Of a stretch of 64,000 nucleotides of DNA, positions 49,965 through 58,900 are shown in pieces (the stretch's first letter is position 1; each line of letters begins with the position of its first letter). The DNA is from Acidobacteriota bacterium (GTDB lineage Bacteria; Acidobacteriota; Terriglobia; Terriglobales; Acidobacteriaceae), in assembly GCA_021780315.1 (NCBI GenBank), contig JAJXYY010000018.1, positions 124,001 through 188,000 of the forward strand. Reading direction: 5' to 3'. A program made the translations under genes and the position numbers. Under the pieces are notes generated by a model. The model had not been told where the DNA came from. It worked only from the letters and a program-made list of their open reading frames with translations, and did not search any database.

Positions 49965-52900
49965 CATCATCTTTTTGGAAAGAGTTTGAATCTGGCGACG
50001 CCTTCCTGCTCCGAATGCTGCGTGTCGCGGTGCTCGTCGGCGGAGCCTTTGTCCTCATCTTCACCGGTATCCTCGAACTCACTTGGCCCCAGCAGGCTGT
50101 GCTGGGCCTGCTCACCGTTCTACTTGCTATCTGGATGGATCGTAGCTCCAGCTCCTACCTCGTCACGCTGACTTTGATGCTGGCCTCCTGCTACTCCACC
50201 TTCCGTTACGGTTTCTGGCGCCTGTCCACCACTATCAAATTCTTCTTGGATCCCGGCAGCACCTGGACCTTCCTCGACGCCTTCTTCATTTGGATGCTCG
50301 TCGGCGCAGAGACCTACGCCTTCGCCATCCTCTACCTGGGCTTCATGCAGACCCTCTGGCCCCTCCGTCGTACCCCCGTCCCACTTCCGGACGACCCCGA
50401 CATGTGGCCTTCGGTCGATCTCGTCATCCCCACCTACAACGAGCCGCTCAACGTCGTCCGCTACACTGCGCTCGCCGCCATGAACATCGACTGGCCAGCA
50501 GACAAGCTCAACGTCTACATCCTCGACGATGGCAAGCGCGAGGAGTTCCGCAAGTTCGCCGAAGAAGCCGGCGTCGGCTACATGACCCGCGACGACAACA
50601 AGCATGCCAAGGCCGGCAATATCAACCGCGCTCTGGAACGTCTCGACTCGCCCTTCGTCGCCATCTTCGACTGCGATCACGTCCCTACTCGCAGCTTCCT
50701 GCAGGTCACCCTTGGCTGGTTCCTGCGCGATAGCAAGCTCGCCATGCTCCAGACGCCCCACCACTTCTACTCGCCCGACCCCTTCGAGCGAAATCTCAGC
50801 CAGTTCCGCATCATCCCCAACGAGGGAGAACTCTTCTACGGTATCGTTCAGGATGGCAACGACTTCTGGAACGCTACCTTCTTCTGCGGCTCCTGCGCAG
50901 TCCTCCGCCGCACCGCGTTGGACGAGATTGGCGGCATTGCCGTCGAGACCGTCACCGAGGACGCGCATACCTCACTGCGCATGCAGACCAACGGCTGGAA
51001 CACCGCCTACATCAATATCCCGCAAGCCGCCGGCCTCGCCACCGAGCGCCTCAGCGGTCACGTCAAACAGCGTATCCGCTGGGCCCGCGGCATGATCCAG
51101 ATCCTCCGCACGGACAATCCACTCTTCGCCAAAGGGCTCAAGTTTGCCCAGCGCATCTGCTACTTCAACGCCATGTCGCACTTCCTCTATGCCTTCCCGC
51201 GACTCATCTTCCTCACCGCACCGCTGATCTACCTTGTCCTGGGACACACCAATGTCCCGGGCTATTGGGCTGCAATTCTTGCCTATGCCTTTCCTCACCT
51301 GGTTCTCTCCAGCATGACTAACTCCCGCATCCAGGGTCAGCACAGGCACTCCTTCTGGAATGAAATCTACGAGACCATTCTCGCGCCATACATCCTGCTG
51401 CCCACCTTGCTGGCTATTGTCAACCCCAAACTCGGCAGCTTCGACGTCACCGCCAAAGGTGGCGTCGTCAACCGAACCTTCTTCGATCAACGCATCGCCC
51501 AACCCTTCCTTTTGATGATAGGCATGAACGTCGCCGGAATGCTCTGCGCTATCCCACGTTATTGGCAGATGCCGGGATCAGACTGGATCTGGCCGCTGAA
51601 TATCCCTGCCGGAATGTTCGACGGCACTCACCCTGGCACCATCATCATGAATCTCATCTGGGTCTGCTTCAACCTCGTCCTGCTCGGTGTATGTGTCGCC
51701 GTCGCCTGGGAGAACCAGCAGCGCCGCCAGACCGTTCGTGTCACCATGGCAGTCCAGGCAGATATCCTCCTCCCCAACGGAAATAGGGTACAAGGTGTTA
51801 CCGCTGACATGTCCAGCGGCGGTGCCATGATCAAGGTCGATCACAACTTCGTCTCCTCGCCGGGCGACCTCGTCAAACTCACCTTCCCCGTCCTGGATGG
51901 AGAAGCAACCTTGCCTGCCACAGTCATCGGAGTCAGAGACAATTTGCTCCGTGTTCAGTTCGATCCGCTCACCCTCCAGGAAGAGGAAGCGCTTACCATG
52001 GTTCTTTACTCCCGCGCCGACAGTTGGCTCGGATGGGGCGAGACACGCGAAGCCGATAAGCCTATGAAGAGCCTCGGCCTCATCTTCCGCCTCTCCATCA
52101 AGGGACTAACGCAGACATTCCGAGGTTTGATGAAGACCAAGAAAACTCCACCGAAGGGCAAACTCGCGACCAGTGTCGTGCCGCTCCTGCTCTTTACTCT
52201 GTTGCTCGCCTCCACTAGCCTCTCCGCCCAGCTTCGTTCGCTGCAGGGTGCCCGCTTCGCCGCACAGATGGTCCCTGCCACTGCCCCCACCGGCGCCGCT
52301 GGATCACAATCCGCTGCCTCCGGAGTTGCACTACAGACCACCGATGGCGGTGTCCCCGCGCGCCCAGTCGCACCAGGCAGCTTCGACAACATCTTCTCCC
52401 TCTCCGATGTCGGTGTCACCGATACCATCGTCCTTCGCGGCGTCGACGCGTACCACTCCGTCTACTTCTCGGTGCCCCAGACGCAGGTCGTCAAAACTGC
52501 GACCATGAAGCTCCGATACCACTTCTCGCCCGGACTCATTCCCGCGCTCAGCCATCTCAAAGTCAGCCTCAATGGAACACTCTTCGCGACGCTGCCCGTC
52601 ACCAATCAACCTTCACCCATTGCCGCTCACAGCGACAGCGCCAACGGCCAGAACGAAGCCGACCAGCAGACCCTCGTCGTCACCCGCAACGAAAACAACG
52701 CCCTTCTGGAAGCAACCCTCACCCTGCCCGCAGAGATGCTGGTCCACGACAACGAACTCACCTTCGAGTTCGTCGGCCACTACACCATGCAGTGCGAGGA
52801 CCCCTCCCACTCCACCCTCTGGAGCCATGTCGACAACACCTCCACCATCGAGATCGCCGGCTCGCTCCTCCCGCTCCAGAACGACCTCAAACTCCTCCCG

Positions 52901-54553
52901 CTTCCGTTCTACGATGCCGCCGTCAATCTCCATCCTGTCGTGCCCATCGTCTTCCTGAGCCAACCCTCGCCCAAGGCGCTGCAGGCCGCTGGAATCGTCG
53001 CCTCCTGGTTCGGTATTCTCACTGACTTTCGCCCCGTCCGTTTTCCCGTCTCCCTCGGCTCCATCCCTAGCGGCAACGCCATCGTTATCGGCGAAAACGC
53101 CGCCGATCTTCCCGCCTCACTCAAGATCAGCGCCAGCTCCGGCCCGACCGTAGCCATGCGCACCAATCCCATCGACCCTTACTCCAAAATCCTCGTCCTC
53201 ACCGGCGATAATCCTGACGACCTCGTCATCGCGGCTACCGCACTGACCTTGCAGCGCGATCTCTTCCAAAGCGATCAGGTCCGCATCCCCAGCCTCAAGA
53301 TGCCCGCACCCCGCGAGCCCGACGACGCTCCCCGCTGGCTCAGCACAGAAAAGATCACACATATCGGCGACATCGCGCAGACCGGCGACCTCCAGGGCGA
53401 CGGCTCCGTCCCCGTCGGCGTCTACATGCGCCTCCCGCCAGACCTCTACTACGGCGCACAGCAGAATCTCGGCTTCCACATGGGCTACCGCTACAACGCG
53501 ATTCCGCTCGCCAACGAAAGCACGCTCCAGGTCTACATGAACAACGGCTACGTCAGCTCGACGCCCATGCCGCACACCGATAAAGCCTCATCTGTTCTGG
53601 AAACCATCGTCCCCGTGCCGGTCGTCAACATGCGGCCCTTCTCCAACTCGATGATGATGAAGTTCATCTTCCTCCTGCACAAGAAAGGGAAGTGCGAAGA
53701 CACCGCCCCCTACAACCTGCAAGGCGCCATCCTAAAAGACTCCTACCTCGATATTCGCGATATCCCTCACTGGGCTGTGCTGCCCAATCTCGAGATCTTC
53801 GCCAATGCTGGCTATCCCTTCACCCGCAAGGCTGACCTCGCCGATACCGCCGTCGTCATGCCCGATACCTCCGGTGCCGACGAGATCGAGATGTACCTCA
53901 CCCTCATGGGCCACTTCGGCGCGCAAACCGGCTACCCCGTCCTCAGCGTCGACGTCACCAACTCCGACGGCATGAAGACCGACCGGCGCAAGGACTACCT
54001 CGTTCTCGGAACCGTAGAAGACCAGCCTGCACTCAGCCGCCTGAGCCCCTCGCTGCCCGTAGCCGTCGACGGCAGTGGCCTCCATATTCAGGACACTCAG
54101 GGCTTCTTCGCCAACATCCAGCACGCCTGGTGGAAGGTTCGCAGCTCCGACCACATCCAGTCCGGCCAGTTGGAGACCGCCGGTGGACTCCCCGATGCTC
54201 TCGTCGAAGGCATCGAGTGGCCCAGTGGATCCCGGCGCTCCGTCGTCATCGTCGCCCTCCGCGATCACAGCGTAGTCCCCAACTTCCTCTCGGTCTTCCT
54301 CAAGACCTCCCAGTCCTCCGATATCTCGCAATCGGTCAGCGTCCTCCACGGTTCGCGCTTCGTCTCCTACCGCATCGGCAACGATGTCTACCGCGTCGGC
54401 TCGCTCTCCCTGTGGATTCAACTCAACATGCTCTTCTCTGAGTTCCCCTGGCTCATCGTCGTCTCAACCCTCATCTTCTGCTTCTTCATGGCGATCATCA
54501 TCCGCGCCATGTTGCGCCGTCATGCTCGGGCTCGCCTGCAAGGGAACGACTAA
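49961..54553 (+). CDS. bcsAB: Fused cellulose synthase catalytic subunit and c-di-GMP-binding periplasmic subunit (BcsA-BcsB)
   Basis: A 1530-residue fusion. The BcsA half has membrane helices, the GT2 catalytic motifs D189-D190-G, DCD (237-239), TED (332-334) and QRIRW (370-374), and a PilZ domain with RQTVR (589-593) and DMSSGG (616-621), the RxxxR and D/NxSxxG signatures that bind c-di-GMP. The BcsB half begins after a signal-like helix near residue 740 and ends with the membrane anchor near 1495-1520. It makes and translocates beta-1,4-glucan. ATG 49961 overlaps the BcsQ-type gene stop (ATGA). AcsAB of Komagataeibacter is a known fusion of the same kind. Confidence 0.96.
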   Translation: MTSSFWKEFESGDAFLLRMLRVAVLVGGAFVLIFTGILELTWPQQAVLGLLTVLLAIWMDRSSSSYLVTLTLMLASCYSTFRYGFWRLSTTIKFFLDPGSTWTFLDAFFIWMLVGAETYAFAILYLGFMQTLWPLRRTPVPLPDDPDMWPSVDLVIPTYNEPLNVVRYTALAAMNIDWPADKLNVYILDDGKREEFRKFAEEAGVGYMTRDDNKHAKAGNINRALERLDSPFVAIFDCDHVPTRSFLQVTLGWFLRDSKLAMLQTPHHFYSPDPFERNLSQFRIIPNEGELFYGIVQDGNDFWNATFFCGSCAVLRRTALDEIGGIAVETVTEDAHTSLRMQTNGWNTAYINIPQAAGLATERLSGHVKQRIRWARGMIQILRTDNPLFAKGLKFAQRICYFNAMSHFLYAFPRLIFLTAPLIYLVLGHTNVPGYWAAILAYAFPHLVLSSMTNSRIQGQHRHSFWNEIYETILAPYILLPTLLAIVNPKLGSFDVTAKGGVVNRTFFDQRIAQPFLLMIGMNVAGMLCAIPRYWQMPGSDWIWPLNIPAGMFDGTHPGTIIMNLIWVCFNLVLLGVCVAVAWENQQRRQTVRVTMAVQADILLPNGNRVQGVTADMSSGGAMIKVDHNFVSSPGDLVKLTFPVLDGEATLPATVIGVRDNLLRVQFDPLTLQEEEALTMVLYSRADSWLGWGETREADKPMKSLGLIFRLSIKGLTQTFRGLMKTKKTPPKGKLATSVVPLLLFTLLLASTSLSAQLRSLQGARFAAQMVPATAPTGAAGSQSAASGVALQTTDGGVPARPVAPGSFDNIFSLSDVGVTDTIVLRGVDAYHSVYFSVPQTQVVKTATMKLRYHFSPGLIPALSHLKVSLNGTLFATLPVTNQPSPIAAHSDSANGQNEADQQTLVVTRNENNALLEATLTLPAEMLVHDNELTFEFVGHYTMQCEDPSHSTLWSHVDNTSTIEIAGSLLPLQNDLKLLPLPFYDAAVNLHPVVPIVFLSQPSPKALQAAGIVASWFGILTDFRPVRFPVSLGSIPSGNAIVIGENAADLPASLKISASSGPTVAMRTNPIDPYSKILVLTGDNPDDLVIAATALTLQRDLFQSDQVRIPSLKMPAPREPDDAPRWLSTEKITHIGDIAQTGDLQGDGSVPVGVYMRLPPDLYYGAQQNLGFHMGYRYNAIPLANESTLQVYMNNGYVSSTPMPHTDKASSVLETIVPVPVVNMRPFSNSMMMKFIFLLHKKGKCEDTAPYNLQGAILKDSYLDIRDIPHWAVLPNLEIFANAGYPFTRKADLADTAVVMPDTSGADEIEMYLTLMGHFGAQTGYPVLSVDVTNSDGMKTDRRKDYLVLGTVEDQPALSRLSPSLPVAVDGSGLHIQDTQGFFANIQHAWWKVRSSDHIQSGQLETAGGLPDALVEGIEWPSGSRRSVVIVALRDHSVVPNFLSVFLKTSQSSDISQSVSVLHGSRFVSYRIGNDVYRVGSLSLWIQLNMLFSEFPWLIVVSTLIFCFFMAIIIRAMLRRHARARLQGND

Positions 54554-54559
54554 CGCCGT

Positions 54560-55777
54560 ATGTATCCAGTTCTGTCCGCAACAAATCTTTCCGCCGCAGC
54601 TCGCATCCCCCGTTGGTTGCAGAGATGCTGGTCGCGCAGAGTATGCACTGCGGCGCTTCTCCTCATGGTTGCCCTGCAGTCCGGCTGTCGCGCCCAGCAG
54701 TCCTGGCCGCTGTGGGAGAGCTACACCCGCAACGCAATCGATCCCAGCGGCCGCGTCGTCGACCACAGCGCAGCAGACCGCACCACCAGCGAAGGACAGG
54801 CCTACGCCATGTTCTTCGCACTCGTGGACAACGACCGCTCCCGCTTCGACAAACTCTTCCATTGGACGCAGGACAACCTCGCCGATGGCGATCTCTCCCT
54901 GCGCCTGCCTGCCTGGAGCTGGGGCAAGGCCCCCGACGGCAGCTGGAAGGTCCTCGACCAGAACCCCGCCTCCGACGCCGACCTCTGGATCGCCTACGAC
55001 CTTTCCGAGGCTGGACGACTCTGGCACGACCCCCGCTACGCCCAACTCGGCAGCCTTATGGCCACCCGCGTCGCCCAGCAGGAGATCGTCATCATCCCCA
55101 GCCTCGGCCCCACTCTGCTCTCCGGTACTCAGGGCTTCCATCCAGACTCCTCCATCTGGATTCTCAACCCCAGCTACATGCCGCCATCGCTGCTCAGCTA
55201 CTTTGCCACCACCCAGCCTCAGGGCCCCTGGGCCTCAGTCCTCCAGTCTGTGCCCCAGATCCTCTCTCAGGGCTCACCCTCCGGCTTCGCCATGGACTGG
55301 GTCGCCGCCGGCTCCACCATCCGTCCCTCGCCCCCGCCAGCACTGCTCGCAACCGGCAACTCGAATGCCCCCGCTGTCGGCAGCTACGACGCCATCCGCG
55401 TCTATCTCTGGCTCGGCATCGCCGACCCCGACACCCCCGGCGTCTCCGAAAGCCTCACCGCAGTCGATGCCATGGCCACCTACCTACAGCACCACTCCAC
55501 CCCGCCCCAGCGTGTCGACTCCAACGGACATATCCTCGACGAAAATCCCCCTGTCGCGTTTTCGGCTGCCGTAGTACCCTACCTGCACGCGGTTGATCTA
55601 CCGCAACTAGTAAAGACTCAAACGGATAGGATGGCCGCCCTCAAAGACCCATCCACCGGGCTGTACGGAAGGGAAGCAGCGTACTACGACCAGAATCTGG
55701 CTCTTTTTGCCACAGGATGGTCCGAACATCGCTATCGTTTTGCGCGCGACGGCAAACTTATCGTTCCTTGGAAGTAA
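54560..55777 (+). CDS. bcsZ: Glycosyl hydrolase family 8 endoglucanase BcsZ
   Basis: A 405-residue GH8 endo-1,4-beta-glucanase that trims cellulose in the periplasm or outer membrane. A lipoprotein signal ends at VALQSGC. The catalytic glutamate is expected in TTSEGQAYAMFF and the aspartate in ASDADLWIAYDL. Later segments PSYMPPSLL and GSYDAIRVYLWLG are typical of the family. ATG 54560 is 6 bases after the stop of bcsAB, so they are one transcript. BcsZ is required for proper chain assembly in several species. Confidence 0.92.
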   Translation: MYPVLSATNLSAAARIPRWLQRCWSRRVCTAALLLMVALQSGCRAQQSWPLWESYTRNAIDPSGRVVDHSAADRTTSEGQAYAMFFALVDNDRSRFDKLFHWTQDNLADGDLSLRLPAWSWGKAPDGSWKVLDQNPASDADLWIAYDLSEAGRLWHDPRYAQLGSLMATRVAQQEIVIIPSLGPTLLSGTQGFHPDSSIWILNPSYMPPSLLSYFATTQPQGPWASVLQSVPQILSQGSPSGFAMDWVAAGSTIRPSPPPALLATGNSNAPAVGSYDAIRVYLWLGIADPDTPGVSESLTAVDAMATYLQHHSTPPQRVDSNGHILDENPPVAFSAAVVPYLHAVDLPQLVKTQTDRMAALKDPSTGLYGREAAYYDQNLALFATGWSEHRYRFARDGKLIVPWK

Positions 55778-55797
55778 CCAAACCAAGCCTATCTCTA

Positions 55798-55931
55798 GGA
55801 ATCCAACGGGACAAGACAGTGGATTCCACGAAAAAAACGGTACAAAAACATAAAAAAGCGGTAAGCTTCGGAGAGGTACTGGGTTGTCTAATCTGATTCC
55901 CTTGGGTCCAGTACCTTGTCGGCGCACTTTT
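55798..55931 (+). promoter_or_regulatory. Structured leader between bcsZ and bcsC
   Basis: Two perfect inverted repeats are present: GGAATCC (55798-55804) with GGATTCC (55821-55827), and GGTACTGG (55875-55882) with CCAGTACC (55908-55915). An A-rich, purine-heavy stretch separates them. An alternative TTG start at 55884 with GGAGAGG upstream lies in the loop of the second hairpin. The layout could adjust how much BcsC is made relative to bcsAB and bcsZ. Confidence 0.4.
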
Positions 55932-58900
55932 ATGAAGATAGTCCCGCAGATCCGGTCAATTCGATTTCTGACGTCAGCCCTCCTGTTTGGCGCGCTGGCT
56001 GTCTCGCTGCCGTACACGCGGTCCTACGCGCAAAACGTCCAATCCACTACTCAGTCCCTGCTCGACAAGGCCCATGCGCTCGAAGTCCGTGGGCGTCTGG
56101 ACATGGCCTCCCAGACCTGGCAGCAGGTACTCCTCGCCGATCCCAACAACCCCGAGGCTCTCGGTGGCCTCGCTCGTGCCGCGAAGTTTGCCGGCAACTC
56201 CGCACTGGCGAATACCTACCTCGATCGCCTCCGCGCCATCAACCCCAATGACCCCAATATCAACCGGGTCGAGAACATGGGCAGCCAGCAGACCCAGCAG
56301 ACTCAACTCAAGCAGGCAGGCAAGCTCGCCGAATCTGGCCAGTACGCCCAGGCTATGGCCATCTATCGCCAGGTCTTTGGAACCAATCCGCCCGCTGGAG
56401 ACTGGGCGCTCGCCTACTACGAAACTGAGTCCGCAACCGAAGGTGGCCGGCCACATGCCATAGAAGGCCTTCGCGCCCTCATGGGCAAATTTCCCAGCGA
56501 CTCCCGCTATCAGATCGCACTCGGCCGAATCCTTACCTACGACCCCAAGACTCGTCAGGAAGGCCGTCGCCTGCTCGAACGCCACACCGCCGACCCTCAG
56601 GCCGCGGAAGCCCTGCGCCAGTCACTCGTGTGGGACGCGTCCAACCCCGCCAGTGCTGCGGATATCCGCGCCTACCTCGCCAGACATAACGACGCCCAGC
56701 TTGCTACCGCCCTGCGCAATCAGCCCAAAGTGACCACCTCGAGGGGCAGCACCGCCGTTCCGCAAACCCCTGAAGAGATCGCTGCTGTAGAAGCAGCCCG
56801 CGCCAAAGGAGTTCAGGAGCAGCAAGCCTACAACGCCCTCAATGCGAAGCATCTCGACGAAGCAGAGTTGCTCTTCAAAGCTATCCTTGCAAACGATCCG
56901 GAGAACCCCCGCGCACTTGCTGGAATGGGTTACATCCGCATGCAGCAGTCCAACTTCGGCGGAGCCATCAGCTTCCTCGAGCAGGCCAAGCAGAATGGCT
57001 CCCGCGATGCCGGTGTCGACACTGCCCTCGAAACCGCACGCTTCTACGCCGTCATGGCCGACGCCTCCACTGCACTTAACGAGAACGACCTGACTACTGC
57101 AGAGCAGCAGTATCGTGCTGCGCTCGTCATGCGCGCCAATAGCTCAGAAGCTCTCGAAGGTCTGGGCGGCACTCTCCTCAAGGCCCAGCAGGCCGAGGCT
57201 GCTATCCCCGTCTTCGACCGCTACACCAAGGTCAAGCCGTCTGCTGCCGCTGCATGGCGCGGTCTCTTCATGGCCTACTACGGAGCAGGCAATGCCCCTC
57301 AGGCTCTGCTCGTCGAACGCAAAATCCCCACCGCCATTCACGCCCAGTTGATGCGCGACCCGGAGTTCCTGCGCACCTTGGCCTCGGCCTACTCCGCCGT
57401 CGGTCGCGACGCCGACGCCCAACGCGTCCTTCACAGTGCCCTCGACCTGCCCTTCCCGTCCGGAGCCAAAGGCCTCAAGGTAGAAACCCAGCTCCAGTAC
57501 GCCAGCCTGCTCCAGCAGGCCAATCGTCTGGATCAGGCGGGCGGACTATATCGTCAGGTGCTCGCCTCGGATGTCTCGAATACCTCGGCCTGGCAAGGCC
57601 TCATTCGCGTCCAGCACGCGATGAAGCAGGATCCCATCGCACTGCAAACCCTGCAGAGCATGCCTCCCTCCAGCTACGAGATTGCCATGCGCGATCCCGG
57701 CTTCCAGACTACCGTCGCCTCTATCTATCAGAGTCAGAACCGCCTCGATGCCGCTCAGGACATCCTTGAGAAATCGGTCAATCAGCAACTAGCCGCCAAC
57801 CAGAAGCCTTCCACCGGCATCCTGCTGCAGCTCGCTGGACTGTATTTGCAACGCAATAACCCACAGAAAGCCTTCCCCATTTACCAGTCGATCCTATCTG
57901 AGAACCCCGATCGTCCGGATGCATGGAAGGGCCTGCTCTCGGTACTCCACACCTCTGGTCGCGATCAGGAAGCGCTCGCCCAGATTCAGCAGATACCTAC
58001 CCCTGTCCGTACGCAATTGGAGCAGGATGTCGATTACCTCCAGAACGTCGGCGCTATCTACAACGCACTCGGCCAGCCCCAGCAGGCCATGGTATTTATG
58101 AATCGCGTGCAGCAGCACTATGCCGTGCAGCACGCCTCGGCACCGGCCGACGTCGATATTCAGGATGCCTGGCTGCTCTTCAACGGCAACAACGACGCAG
58201 GACTCTATCGCCAGTTAATGCTGCTCGGCGGACGTCAGGATCTCAACGACGAGCAACGCCGCACCGTCCAAACCATTTGGACCAACTGGGCCGTCCGCCG
58301 TGCCAATCAGACCGCAGCTACAGGCAATATCCGCCGTTCGCTTGCCATCCTCAACGCCGCGGCAAAGTCCTTCCCCGATAACCCCGGCGTACTCCGCGCT
58401 CTCGCCTCAGGCTATGCACGCGCTGGACTGCCCAAGCAGGCTGTCCTCATCTTCAAAGCGCAGGACATGACCTCCGCCACCGCATCCGATTACAAGGCAG
58501 CCGTGGGTGCCGCGCTCTCTGCCGGCGATATCAAATCCGCCGAAACCTGGCTCCGTTACGGGCTCGATGCTTATCCCAAAGACGCAGAGATGCTCAACCT
58601 TGGCGCCCGCTTCGAGCAGTCCCGTGGCGACAGCGGTCGCGCTGCCGAGTACTATCGTGCCTCGCTTGCTGCCATGCCGCCCGGAGATCCCGGCGCAGAG
58701 CTTGCCAATGAACTCAGCATGCCCGCACCCGTCACCCGTCTGCCCAGTCAGGCCCAGCCCCAGGATCTCGCCACACTCCTTCGCAACTCCGTCAACGACT
58801 CGGTAGACATCCCCCAGAACACCCCGACTCCCCAACCCTACCTGCCCAACTACGGCAACTATAGCGGTCAGGCTCCGATCCAGGTCAACGGTGGCACTTC

